From: Panopea generosa
Lineage: Eukaryota > Mollusca > Bivalvia > Adapedonta > Hiatellidae
Length of the DNA: 64,000 bases
Reading direction: 5' to 3'
Assembly (NCBI GenBank): GCA_029582155.1
Contig: CM055901.1
Coordinates: 49,977,206 to 50,041,205 of the forward strand
The position numbers and the translations under genes were made by a program. The notes beneath the pieces are model-generated. The model did no database searches. It saw only the letters and a list, made by a program, of their open reading frames with translations, and was not told the origin of the DNA. Position 1 is the first letter of the stretch. Each line of letters starts with the position of its first letter. Below are positions 22,014 through 34,644 of the stretch, piece by piece.

Positions 22014-24225
22014 TGGGTCACCGCAACCCTTAGTGTAACAAAATTATTTTGTTACACTTAGGAGCGATATGTGACATATTTTTGCTAATTGTAACAAAAT
22101 TTAGGAAATCATCTCCTCTATAATATCCCTAAATATTATTGCAAATTACACGATTTATCTTTTTTAAACCGATACGTATTATTTATACAACCGCCTTAAA
22201 ATGGCGGTTGGGTGGGGTGGTGAGAGGGATATAGTGCTACCCATGTCCGTCCGTCGTACCGTCTGTCAGTCTGTCCGTTCGTCCGTTCTTTCGTACGTCA
22301 CGATTTTCCGCTCAAGGTCAATGTCATTGTTAATAAAGATAGAAAATCGCTACCAACGCTTACCGGCATTATTTTCCATACGATGCAAGTTACACAGATG
22401 TTCAGAACAGAAATACTTCGAAGGCGTTTGCGTTTCACGAGTTTCGGGTCAAGGTCAATGTCATCGTTACTAAAAGTAGAAACTCACGGATACCGCTCGA
22501 CCGCTCTTAGTTTAATCCAGTTTTGATGAAACTTAATATAGGTGTTAGAACGAGTACCTCAGAGTCTGAAGTCAAGAACACTTTTGCGAAAAATAGAAAG
22601 ACAGAGAGGGTGGGGGCATTCATGTCGTTTCGATATTTTCTCTTTTTTCATGTTTATTTCAACTAACAAATGTGACTGTAAATATGCTTTGGGAGATCAG
22701 TAAAATGATAATTATAAAACAAAAAGTAAGATGTCTTATAAACAAAACATTATTTCAGTGTATGTTTTGTTTATTTCGGTAAGCAATTAGTCATGAATCA
22801 TGAGGTATTACTAAATTATAGCTACAAAAAGTGAACTGGTAACACTTTGAACTGCATTTTCCACAAATACTAGGTAGGAACATGTATGAAATCAGAGACA
22901 GAAAATAATATTTTATATCTCTGATGAAAGCAAGGCATTGTACTGTACAGTTGCTTAGATAAAATATAGGACTAGGACTATGATTATAGAGTGTGCACGT
23001 AATTTATCATTATCATTTACTTCAAATTAACTTTCAATAAGTAAATCATCATTATTTTTGTTACACCAAGGATTGCGGTTATCAATAACCCTTAGTGTTA
23101 CAGAACTTATTTTGTTACTTACTTTGTTACACTAAGAGTTGTTTATAAATAACCCTTGGTGTAGCAAAAATATATACCTATCCCTGGAATAAATATTTTC
23201 TTCACCTAAATCACATCCACATAAAATTCATTTTGTTACACTAAAGGTTGCGGTCACCAATAACCCTTAGTGTAACAAAATACTTTGTCAGAGATGTTGG
23301 ACGTTTTTTCTTAAGATCTGGTAAATAGTTTTTATTTAAATATGAAGTGGAAAAACGAAATTTAAAGGAGACCTATAATATTATATTAGATTGCCGTTTA
23401 TTTACGTTTTTTAACAAGAGTTCGAAATGATAAGTGTCTAATTACCTTCCAACATTGTTACTTTTTCCAAACGCTGAGTGATAATTCTATTATTGAAATG
23501 TTCCATGATTAAAAAAATGTCCAGTATAAATACACAGTAAATTAAGAAATACCTTTAAAATAATACTTTTTAATAAAAGATGGTGATACAATGAAGCATA
23601 TTTAGAACCAAAATAAAACAAGAGCGGGTTACTAGTATGTCACTTTCAAGAGCTGAAAATCTGAGAAAAGAGAACAATTGGTGAGTGACAAATAACAGTG
23701 TTTATGAATTGTTCTAATTTTGGTAAAATTGACCTTGATCACTTTCTCCTTAAACCTCAACCCAAACCCCCCAAATAAAATGAGTATTCCTTTTCTGACA
23801 GGCATAACTCTAGATACTGATATTACAAAGATATACTTTTATTGTAGTATCAATGATCTTGATATAATATAAACTGCATTATTGCAAAAATCCACCAGCA
23901 TGTTTGCTTCTATATTTTGATATCATTTAGATAAAAGTTTGTGTGTAAATTTTATATGGAAGCATATTTGAAGCACTACGGAACAGCACGGACGGACGGA
24001 CGGACGTCGGTAATACTATATGCCCCCATTTCATACCAGAGATAAAAATGTATATTTCATAAAAAAAAAACACTAAGTGAACCCGTTTTATAATCAAATG
24101 TTAATACATTTACCAAACATTCGCTTAGTGTAACAAAAATTGCTTTTGTTACACTAAGGTTTGCGATGTCAACCCTTAGTATAACAATTGTTACACTAAG
24201 CGCTTGTTACACTAAGGCTTTGAAC
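22013..24225. repeat. Cluster of palindromic cttagtgtaacaaaa motifs and repeats
   Basis: The 15-mer cttagtgtaacaaaa and its reverse complement recur in inverted pairs at 22028-22060, 23055-23115, 23122-23170, 23231-23280 and 24122-24220. In the 23231-23280 copy the arms ttttgttacactaa and ttagtgtaacaaaa flank a 22-bp core with ttgcggtcacc. The left border begins ggtcaccgcaacccttagtg at 22015. Between them are a cgtccgtccgt-rich segment (22240-22310) with an 85-bp internal repeat (22312 and 22450) and a segment ending in cggacggacggacggacg (23990-24006), patterns I associate with dispersed molluscan repeats. No gene is visible. Confidence 0.7.
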
Positions 24226-24534
24226 GGCTTAAAATGTCTGAAATTATAGAAATATCTTTTCGTGGCAGTATGCCTCCGGACACCCCTGGCAAAGTCGGTG
24301 TTGTGCCTCGTGTAAAATCAAACAGGACAATTTTATAGAATAACTACTTCAACATGTCCGATACCTCAGCATACTAATATCGCTTTTCATACAAACACAA
24401 CATGCATACTTCTACATCACAGGATTGAGAGAGAGATTGTGATTTTGTCGTCGCTTTAAGTTGACATATTTTTCAAGTGTGTTAATTGAATACCGGTAAC
24501 AGTTTCAATAAAAAAATTATTTTTTTTTATTATT

Positions 24535-24620
24535 ATTTTTGTAGTTTTTAGCATTGACTGCGGTTTGAACATACGACATCCTGATTAACAGTCAAGGGCG
24601 TACACCACTGGGCCACTTTG
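24535..24620 (-). other. tRNA-derived relic (Asn-like)
   Basis: Read on the minus strand: aaagtggcccagtggtgtac, cccttgactgttaatcagg and gtcgtatgttcaaaccgc. This gives recognisable A and B boxes and an anticodon position of GTT. The acceptor stem does not pair and the D arm is irregular, so this is a SINE head or tRNA pseudogene. Confidence 0.5.
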
Positions 24621-24625
24621 GAGTC

Positions 24626-25570
24626 TAATATTGGTGTAAGAGTTGACACCTTTTAAATGTGTTAGGTCTTGAAAGGGGCGTCATTCAAGTTGATCGGAAC
24701 TAGAATTAATTCATACGTTTGGTATACGTTTTATGTTATGCAAATCGTTGTAACCGTCTAAATGTTTTAGCTGGTGGATATAAAGTATCTGAAATATGTA
24801 TCCGTACGTTTTGGCGGTTTGCTAGTACTGCGAATAGCCTTATTTTGAAATCCTCATTGATTTGAGGTCAACCCATCCAGTGGGATGTGGTTGTCTTACA
24901 ATTGCTACAATCACCGGTCGTGGAGGTTTGAGCGCCTTTAACTGTCTCCTCTCTATCTTTCGAATGTCTATTAAGAAAATTCCCCTTTCTTGTGTTTGAA
25001 TAAACCGGAATGAGTCCATAATTAATATGGATGTCATAATTTGATATTAACTAGATTTTCAAACACTATTATTACTCTGTTCTGATTTCAGATTTGTCTG
25101 CTAAAACTTTCTTTCTTCATCTTAAAGCTGTTTTCAAAGTTTACTGTCTTTCAGTCTTGGGTTCTTAACTCATGTTCTATATACTTGCTCCGATACATAG
25201 CCGTCTATATTTCTTACATTTGGCTTGTTTACGGTACAGTTCCCTGTACGAAAGGTGACCAATGACCCTTTTTAGTATCAAAACTCAAACGGTAACTTTG
25301 CAAACATTTAAAGAATGGATAAATGTCGACACATATCATAAAACACAATTTTCATTAAAACAAACATTTACAAAGAGAGAAAAAGCTGCATTCAACATAC
25401 AAATAATCATAATTTACGGGCTCGTCACATGGGACATTAGTATTATTGTTTAAATAAACACAACACATTTCAGTGAACAATTACGATACTGTTAATATAC
25501 GCAAGCTGATGAGCGCAATTATAAATATATTATCACAATGAATTAAAAAACAATGAGTGTTTTATTAAAC
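24626..25570. other. Nothing recognised
   Basis: A 65-codon minus-strand frame at 24840-25037 (contains VIVAIVRQPHPTGWVDLKSM) is the only coding-like item. It has no splice or family support. The rest is AT-rich single-copy-looking sequence. Confidence 0.4.
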
Positions 25571-25574
25571 AAGT

Positions 25575-26065
25575 ACTGTTGCTAGGGTAGATCACTCTGT
25601 GGTAACGTTAAATGTCGCACCGCGCTACTTCCTTGAGTATAGATGAAGGAGGTAGAAATTAAACTTAAATTATTTTTTGGTCAGAGCTTTGTATTGCAGT
25701 GATTTATTTTTCCTACCATGTGTTAAATGTTCAGTATTTTAGAAATCACCACTGAAAATTTCATGCTGATACAGATTTCTAGGCAATTATTTGTCATTTT
25801 AGAATTGTTGGTTCGAACCGCATCGTGGTCGAATAGTTGGCATATTATTTTTTTCTGCAAATTGATAGGTATCACAAAACCATTGAATTAAACAAAACCT
25901 GGTCAATGTAAGCTGATATTGCAGATCTTAAACTAGTGAAGAATTTGAGCCCAGACACATGCTGCAAATTTTGTTTTTTTTACTTTATTTTGGACTTAAA
26001 TGTTACAGTTGAGCCCTATGGGAAATGTAATAGTGGTGCGAGATGTTAATGTCGCAAAACCATCT
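25575..26065 (+). mobile_element. TIR-bearing non-autonomous element, copy 1
   Basis: About 490 bp that recurs in reverse orientation at 41395-41870. Shared blocks include gttggttcgaaccgcatc, cctggtcaatgtaagc (the other copy has cctggtcaagg-type sequence), aagaatttgagcccagacac and tgagccctatgggaaatg. The ends are inverted repeats around ctcacaccactat/tagtggtgcgag. No ORF; likely a MITE-type or decayed DNA transposon. Confidence 0.75.
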
Positions 26066-28022
26066 TCCGCTTAATGTAGCACGTTAAACATGTTATGGCA
26101 TAGCACCACATTGGGAACCGGGTGCGATCCCGTTGGGTAGTCGCATAATGGCGTTTATAAATAATCCTTGTTCTTCTTTAAAAATGCATTTTTCTTATTT
26201 TAATTTTGATAGTGCAGAGGTTGACACACTTTGATTTCTTTTATTTTGGCCGCTTTATTAATGGCATGCCTTCAGACGTTTATTAATTATTAAAAGGATT
26301 ATATTGGCATATTACCGTCAATTCCCGGTCTTAAATACACACGCCCAGCATGAAGATACGCCTATAACTTAGAGATATACGCGTCTAAAGTGTCTAATTG
26401 CATAACTTCTTTATTACAGACATCGGGTTTCTGAAGCCATGTTTTTGTTTTTGTTTACATTTGCCATTTTCAACGAAGCGCTTTCGGGTTTCCGATCAAT
26501 CATCGGATAACATCGTGAAGACTCGTTACCGGTCCCGTTTTCGAGGCTTTGTTCGGGAAGTTTACGGAGTTCAATGTAAACATTGCGCAATACTTTATTG
26601 CGGGACGTATTGAAGTTTTTGTCAATATTCAATTACTGTTAATTTGATAACTTTCAAAATATAAGCATTATTTTGTGCACACTGCATGCAGGAAAAGTCT
26701 GGATTAACAGCGTGTTTGTGTTACTTGCCAATATAATCCATTTAAATAATAAAGAACTAAAATCAATGGTGGGTTATGTCGCATGATTTGTACAACCTGT
26801 AAATGTCGCGACTGTGGGGATCGCTGTTTGAAATGCTTCATATTCCGTGTGCTAATAGTCGAATAGTACAATTTAAATACTATACATGTATGTATAACAT
26901 GACAAACAGGTATTGGCCTTCGGTTCTGAAACAACTGCGATATGTCATACAACATTATGAGATGGACGATATTAGTGTTCTAAAACGGAAACATTCTTTA
27001 TTTGTGAAGTGTAAACAACGATACAACAAACTGAAAAACAACTCTAAAATAGATGATAGAAGTAGTAGAATACCGCTGAATGACACAATGCATCAACGTA
27101 TGTAGCGTACAATATACGAGGCACCTACTTATGCTACGTACTAAGCAATATTTGGTGTATAGCACCCTTATGACATCAACTTGTATTGATATATAAAACA
27201 CATAAAAAATTTCCCAGAAATGCTTCCGAAGTGATAATTACGTGTTTCAATCTGAAAGTGGTTCATTTCGTCACTTTTCTCGAATGTTTGAGGAAACGGT
27301 CATGTTCCCATTAAAACACATGCTCGCTTGAAGCTTAAATACAAAGCCGCCCGTAACGGCTATATTTTCGATTTAAAAACAAAATAACAATATGAAAATA
27401 AAGGAGTTTTCCCACCTCACTGTCCAACCGCGTGCACAAAAAGAGCAGGTAGTACGGTTATCACCGAAAATGCGGCGTAGTAGCCGCTTATGTAACATAT
27501 ACGTTGGACGGGGTGGTATAAAGTGAAATGAAATTAAATACGAAATGTGAAAAAAAATATATATCTGAAGCAATAGCGGATTTACGATTTTAGTTTAGAG
27601 GAGGCGTACATTGGTGGCGCAACACAAAATCTGAACGGGCTCACGTGTTTTTCAGTAGAAATATAGTGAATTATAGTAAAATATAGGAGTTTGGGGAGGG
27701 CTGTAACTAATGTTGTTAAAACTTGTAGCCCAACCTTTTTGCATTTTATTCGTTATTGGTGTTTCAAATTGATGTTTTGAACATGTAACCATTCTTACAG
27801 GACAAGTAACCAGAGCGGCCAACAAGCACTAGCGGTCACACCATTTTGACTTATTTATAACTTAAAATGGAAACAAGACAATGATGAAATCGATTAAATT
27901 CATGTCAACACATCAAATGAATATTTACAAATATAAACACTTAATGTTTAACTATTAACAGTTTATAACAATTCTTTAAGTCGCACCACGCTTATTTGGA
28001 ATATATCAGTAAAATCTTTAAA

Positions 28023-28114
28023 AATACGAATTGATATTTTCTTGCACTTTTCTCTATTATAATTGTGTATCATTTATTATAGAAGAAAAGGACAAGAAAA
28101 TATCAATTTGTATT
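28023..28114. repeat. Hairpin, arms about 33 bp
   Basis: Arms 28023-28055 and 28081-28114 are near-perfect complements. The shared core is acaagaaaatatcaatttgt, with one or two differences, around a 25-bp loop. Probably a small foldback element. Confidence 0.8.
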
Positions 28115-28172
28115 ACAACACATTAAGTACGTTGTGTCATAAATGACCACACATCTCAGAAAAAGGTATGTC

Positions 28173-28234
28173 TTTCAAGCATTTACCAGAGTTATGCGCC
28201 TTTGTATTTCAAGCATTTACCAGAGTTATGCCCC
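28173..28234 (+). repeat. 34-bp direct duplication
   Basis: The segment tttcaagcatttaccagagt plus tatgc occurs at 28173 and 28207. Confidence 0.85.
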
Positions 28235-28944
28235 TTTTCCAAAGCCGAACCGGCAATACGGGTCTCCATACATAGTTGAGTTAAATCAAACTCACATTGA
28301 CACCATATAGTTTAAACATTGTTTATTGCCAATAAGTAAACATGTATATAGCAAATGGGTTGGACCACAAGTTCTCGCAACTTAAATTCGGTCTTTCCCT
28401 CATCATACCATAAACAGTAACTGACACTGACTTATATATACATATATTTATTCACACTACTAGCTACAACTTTTGATGTGAAAATAACAAATGTAATGCA
28501 AAAGTTAATTAAATAATGAGATGTACATCGAGAGAATTATAATAAAAAGGAGAAGAAGGAGTTAAAGAATTGGTGACAGATTTATGGACAGATAGTAGCA
28601 AAGTTTCGTAAGTTTCGCAAAATAGTGACGATGTTTCGAAAGGAATCACTTAAGGAAACTTTTATTAAACCAGTATGGCACCATGTATAATATTATATAC
28701 GTGGCGGCACTTAATTGTATATGTATAAACTAATATGATTGAATTCACCAAATGTAATCAAATGTACAACGAATTATGTTTGACCCTGCATTCAGTTGCA
28801 ATTTTATAGCAAACCATGGTATTTTTGGACCGTTTATAACTTTTTTTGATTGAGAGCTTTATAGTGGTAAGTGTGGTCCGTGTTTGCCTCCGAGGCGCTT
28901 CCTTACATACACCGTTTTATGCGTGTGTACATGTTTTTAATGTG

Positions 28945-31900
28945 ATAATATTCCATTATCATTTTCATTGTCATCGTCATTATCATAGTTATTGTCATTG
29001 TTATTGTTTATGTTATTGTCATGCCATTGTCATTGTCATTGTCGTTGTCATTGTCATTTGATGTTCCATTGTCATTGTCAATTCACATTCTTTGCATTGG
29101 TCATTATCATTGTCGTTGTCATTTTACTTGATGTCCGATTGACAGTGTCACGTTCACTGTCATTGCGATGGCCATTATCATTGTAGTTGTCATTATCACT
29201 GAAGTTTCCATTGTTATATCATGTTCACTGTTATTACGACGGCCATTATCATTGTCGGCTGTAATTGTCACTAGATTTCCATTGCCATTGTCACGTTCAC
29301 TGCCATTGCGATTGCCATTATTACTGTGTCTGTATTTGTCACTGGATTTTTCATGCCCATTGTCACGTTTACTGTCATTGGATTGGCCATAATCATTGTC
29401 ACTGTCATTTGTACTGAATTTTCCATTGCCATCGTCACATTTACTGTCATTGCGATGACCATTACCATTGTCACTGTCATTGTCACTGATATTTTCCTAG
29501 CTATTGTCACGTTCACTGTTATTGCGATGGCCATTATCCTTGTCGCTATCATTGTCTCTTAAGTTTCCATTGCCATTGTTCACTGTCATTGCGATTGACA
29601 TTATCATTGTCGTTGTCATTTTGGCTGAATTTGCAACGGCCATCATCATTGTTGTTATCATTTTTACTGGATTTCAATTGCCATTGTCATGCTCACTGTC
29701 ATTTTGGCTGAATTTTCAATTATCATTGTAACGTTCACTGTCATTGGGATTGCTATTATCATTGTCGTTGTCATTTTTACTGAATTTTGCATTGCCATTG
29801 TCACGTTCACTCTCATTGTAATGGCCATTATCATTGTTGTTGTCATTTTGGCTAAATTTTCCATTGCCATTTTGACGTTCACTCTCATTTGTAATGGCCA
29901 TTATCATTGTCGTTGTCTTTTTGACTAAATTTTTCATTGCCTTTGTCACGCTCACTCTCATTGGGATAGCCATTATCATTGTCGTTGTCATTTTTACTGA
30001 ATTTTCCATTGTCATTGTCACGTTCACTGTCATTGTAATGGCCATTATCATTGTCGTTGTCATTTTGACTAAATTTTTCATTGCCTTTGTCACGCTCACT
30101 CTCATTGTAATGGCCATTATCATTGTCGTTGTCATTTTGACTAAATTTTTCATTGCCTTTGTCACGCTCACTCTCATTGGGATAACCATTATCTTTGTCG
30201 TTGTCATTTTTAATTCAATTTTCCATTGTCATTTTCACGTTCACTGTCATTGCGATGGCCATTATCGTTGTAGTTGTCATTTTGACTGAATTTCGATTGC
30301 AATTGTAACGTTCACTTTCACTGCGACGGCCATTTTCATTGTCGCTATCATTTTGACTAAATTTTCCGTTGTCATTGTCACACTTACTGTCATTGCGACG
30401 GCCATTATCATTGAAGTTGTCGTTTTGATTGAATTTTCGATTGCAATTGCAACGTTCAATGTCATTGGGACGGCTTTCATCAGTGTCGTTGTCATTTCGA
30501 CTGAATTTTCCATTGGCATTGTCATGTTCACTGTCATTGCGATGGCCATTATCATTGTCGCTGTCATTGTCACTGGACATTCCTTTGCAATTGTCAATTC
30601 ACTGTCATTGCGATGGCCATTATCATTGTCGTTGTCATTTTTACTAAACTTTCCATTGTAATTGCAACGTTCACTATCATTGGGACGGCAATTATCATTG
30701 TCGCTGTCATTGTTATTTCACTTTCCATTTTCATTGTCACGTTCACCGTTACTGCGATGGCCATTATCATTGTAGCTGTCTTTGTCACTGGATTTTCCAT
30801 GTCATTGTCACGTTCACTGTCATTGCGATTGCATTATCATTGTCGCTGATTTTCCATTACAACGTTCATTGTCATTGCGACAGCCATTATCATTGTTGTT
30901 GTCATTTTGATTTAATCTTCCATTGCCATTGTCACGTTCACTGTCATTGTAATGGCAATTATCATTGTAGTTTTCCTTTTTACTCAATTTTTCCATTGCA
31001 ATTACAACGTTCGCTGTCATTGCGATGGGACGGCCATTATCATGGTCGTTGTCATTGTCACTGGATATTCCACTGCAGTTGTCAATTCACCTGTCATTGC
31101 GATTTACCATTGTCGTTGTCATTTTTACTGAATTTTCCATTGCAATTGCAACGTTCACTGTCATTGGAACGGTCATTATCATTGTCACTGATATTGTCAC
31201 TGTATTTTCCATTGTCATTGTCTCGTTCACTGTCGCTGCGACGGCCAGTTTCATTGTCGCTGTCAACTTTATTTTCCTTTGGAAGTGCCACGTTCACTGT
31301 CATTGCAATTGCCATTATCATTGTCGATGTCATTATTACATGATGTTACATTGTCATTGTCACGTTCACTGTCATTGCAATGGTCATTATCATTGTCGCT
31401 GTCATTGTCACCTGATATTCCATTGCCATTGTCAAGTTCACTGTCATTGCGATTCAGTTATCATTGTTGCTGTCATTGTCACTGGACTTTCCATTGCCAT
31501 TGTCACGTTCACTGTCATTGCGATTGCCATTATCATTGTCGCTGTCATTATTACATGATGTTCCATTGTCATGTCACGTTCACTGTCATTGCAATGGTCA
31601 TAACCATTGTCGCTGTCATTGTCACCTGATATTACATTGCCATTGTCACATTCACTGTCATTGGGACGGTCATTATCATTGTCACTGTCATTGTCACATG
31701 ATGTTCCATTGTCATTGTCACGTTCACTGTCATTGGGAAGGTCATTATCATTGTCACTGTCATTGTCACTGTATTTTCCATTGTCATTGTCTCGTTCACT
31801 GTCGCTGCGACGGCCATTTTCATTGTCGCTGTCAACTTTATTTTCCTTTGGAAGTGCCACGTTGCCTGTCATTGCAATTGCCATTATCATTGTCGCTGTC

Positions 31901-33078
31901 ATTATTACATGATGTTCCATTGTCATTGTCACGTTCACTGTCATTGCAATGGTCATTATCATTGTCGCTGTCATTGTCACCTGATATTCCATTGCCATTG
32001 TCAAGTGCACTGTCATTGCGATTCAGTTATCATTGTTGCTGTCATTGTCACTGGATTTTCCATTGCCATTGTCACGTTCACTGTCATTGCGATTGCCATT
32101 ATCATTGTAGCTGTCATTATTACATGATGTTCCATTGTCATTGTCACGTTCACTGTCATTGCAATGGTCATTATAATTGTCGCTGTCATTGTCACCTGAT
32201 ATTCCATTGCCATTGTCACGTTCACTGTCATTGGGACGGTCATTATCATTGTCACTGTCATTGTCACATGATGTTCCATTGTCATTGTCACGTTCACTGT
32301 CATTGGGACGGTCATTATCATTGTCACTGTCACTGTCACTGTCACTGTATTTTCCATTGTCACTTGTCTCGTTCACTGTCGCTGCGACGGCCATTTTCAT
32401 TGTCGCTGTCAACTTTATTTTCCTTTGGAAGTGCCACGTTCACTGTCATTGCGATTGCCATTATCATTGTCGCTGTCATTATTACATGATGTTACATTGT
32501 CATTGTCACGTTCACTGTCATTGCAATGGTCATTATCATTGTCGCTGTCATTGTCACCTGATATTCCATTGCCATTGTCAAGTTCACTGTCATTGCGATT
32601 CAGTTATCATTGTTGCTGTCATTGTCACTGGATTTTCCATTGCCATTGTCACGTTCACTGTCATTGCGATTACCATTATCATTGTCAGTCATTATTACAT
32701 GATGTTCCATTGTCATTGCCACGTTCACTGTCATTGCAATGGTCATTATCATTGTCGCTGTCATTGTCACCTGATATTCCATTGCCATTGTCAAGTGCAC
32801 TGTCATTGCAATTCAGTTATCATTGTTGCTGTCATCGTCACTGGATTTTTCATTGCCATTGTCACGTTTATTATCATTGCTATTGCCATTATCATTGTCG
32901 CTGTCATCATTACATGATGTTCCATTGTCATTGTCACGTTCTGGTCATTATCATTGTCGCTGTCATTGTCACCTGATATTCCATTGCCATTGTCAAGTTC
33001 ATTGTCATTGCGATTGCCATTATCATTGTCGCTTTAATTTTAATTATATTTACATTGCCATTGTCACGTTCACTCATG
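28945..33078 (+). repeat. 72-bp minisatellite array, about 57 copies
   Basis: The unit contains cattatcattgtcgttgtca, then ttttgactgaattttccatt, then gccattgtcacgttcactgt and cattgcgatggc. It is itself built from cattgt-like hexamers. The left part (28945-29650) is degenerate; 29700-30220 has nearly exact 72-bp periodicity. Since 72 is a multiple of 3, frames on both strands stay open. The plus strand gives valine/isoleucine-rich 24-residue repeats; the minus strand gives Asp/Asn/Ser/Arg-rich ones such as NDSERDNGNGKSSDNDSDND. No start, signal or splice context supports translation. Confidence 0.95.
31277..32940 (+). repeat. Higher-order repeat of about 570 bp in the 72-bp array
   Basis: The rare variant ctttggaagtgccacgtt occurs at 31277, 31846 and 32423 (spacings 569 and 577, close to eight units). 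Each is followed by the same series, including cattattacatgatgtt, tcacctgatattccattgcc and gcgattcagttatcattgtt. The third block is shortened and ends near 32940. Confidence 0.8.
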
Positions 33079-33295
33079 TTTGTGCGATGCGCCGCGTTGA
33101 AGCGTACCAATAGCACGGCCGCGATCTTCAATACCTAATCTTGACAAGATAATGGACATTTATTTCTGCTTTTAAATTAAATTCTAATGGGACTGGGAAA
33201 GGAGATATCGACCAACACATTTTTAAACGCATAACTTTCTTGATTTTCACGTGCAGAATGGAACTGGTTTTCCCGTTGAAACAGACCTTGTTCAG

Positions 33296-33337
33296 TCATC
33301 CATGAAGATAATTTCTTCATCCATGAAGATAATTTCT
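33296..33337 (+). repeat. 21-bp tandem duplication
   Basis: The 21-mer beginning tcatccatgaagataattt is present twice, head to tail, at 33296 and 33317. Confidence 0.9.
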
Positions 33338-33555
33338 TCATGGTTTTAATTAGACTAGATTTCAATTATAGTGGACACAATATAAACACGAAAAAATAAA
33401 GAATTTTCAGTTGTAATAAAAACTATTTCAAAATTACGTGATGCGTTGGGGGTGTGGGTTAGTATAGTTTGTTTCTCAATCGATGTAAAATAAATAAGCT
33501 TATAATAATAATAATCATAATACGAAAAAAAACCAACACGGTGCAATATTCTGTG

Positions 33556-33765
33556 CGTGTGTGTGAATGGGATTAAACGCCATCTCCGCCACATTACAGG
33601 TTATATAAGGTATATCTAGTTTTACTGGTGGAGTATAACCTCAGACAATCACTGCCATGTAACCGGCACATTTTCTCACACAAAGACCGAGTGGGACTTG
33701 AAATTACAACAGTAAGTGATCTTGAGATGGCACCTCATATTCGGCCACCGTGCTGTGATGACCAG
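33556..33765 (-). mobile_element. SINE family A, copy 4
   Basis: Plus strand reads tail to head: gtgtgaatgggattaaacgc, cattacaggttatataaggt, tctagttttactggtggag, attttctcacacaaagacc, gagtgggacttgaaattac and gtgatcttgagatggcac. The 3' tail matches the copy at 50308. Confidence 0.8.
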
Positions 33766-34644
33766 TCTAGACTATTTTAGTAAGGATTCATATATCCGAC
33801 GATGTCGTGTTTTCGTTGCTTAACACAGAAACTTATAAAAGAAACAACAGTAATTTAATTATTGTCATAAACACAACCTTGAACGTTTTTAAAATAGTTG
33901 AAATTGCAACCAAATCAATTGATCTAGATTATTACACAATCCGCTTATATTGGTAATTCGCATTAAACCACAGCTGTCCTGATTTCAAGAGAAGTTGTAT
34001 CTGAGGGGGGTTTTTTTCGTGCAAAACTCCAGATCGTTACCGGTAGTAACTGTTACCGTTGAAAGATAAAACGTTAGCAATATCAAACAATTGGGATGAT
34101 TGATTATTAATCCACATGTAATAATTCACCGATGTGGACGGAACGTGCAGTATATACGAGATCTACCAACTGTCGTTAGCAGATATTAATTGATATGTCA
34201 ATACCATCCCTTAACTGATTTCAGTTCAACAACAGTATTATTAATTTATAACACATTGATATTCAGTTAGTTTCTATAACTACAAATAGCAGTCAAGCTG
34301 ATTCACTGAGCGGGCGATATTGCATTGTTTAAAGTGTAAACGGTCTGAAAAAAATACTATGTTAATTCTGTGACTTCAGCGGGGATTCGAACACCTCCCG
34401 TGTACAAAGTTAAACGAATGCGCTGCCGATGTCGCCTCCAAAGTCAGCCTAATGGCGAGACAACATACATACCCATCTTTTTACATAGGGGGGCGTTGCT
34501 TGGTGTTCCAATGTGTTTTTTGTTTTTTTTTGGTCGTCCGATGTGGAGCGTTGTTGGGTGGTCCGATGTGGGGCGTTGTTGGTTACTTGGCACCAGTGTA
34601 TAATCACGGTATATCATGCACTGATTATTCCACAAGTGCCAAAT
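33766..34644. other. Intergenic stretch with a tRNA-derived relic
   Basis: At 34376-34440 (minus strand) there is a tRNA-like segment; its plus-strand form is gcggggattcgaacacctcc with aatgcgctgccgatgtcgcc. At 34528-34580 a 26-bp motif with gtccgatgtgg and gcgttgttgg is duplicated. Nothing coding. Confidence 0.5.

Larger units (their letters stand above)
26066..28944. other. Nothing coding that I can support
   Basis: It holds small frames at 26398-26613 and 26803-27105 (plus) and 27373-27573 (minus) without family resemblance, and short repeats listed separately. The segment 27690-27740 (gctgtaactaatgttg, cttgtagcccaacc) resembles 47770-47812 and is probably a dispersed repeat. Confidence 0.4.

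Noticed and set aside
24840..25037. 65-codon minus-strand frame (VAIVRQPHPTGWVDLKSM)
   Set aside because: Complete from ATG to stop but short, isolated and without known similarity.
26803..27105. 100-codon plus-strand frame (contains KQLRYVIQHYEMDDISVLKR)
   Set aside because: It looks mildly protein-like, but I recognise no family and see no neighbouring exons. Left unannotated.
31464..32489. 341-codon frame rich in His, Cys and Ser-Leu-Ser
   Set aside because: A reading of the 72-bp array. All frames are similarly open, with no non-repeat coding flank.
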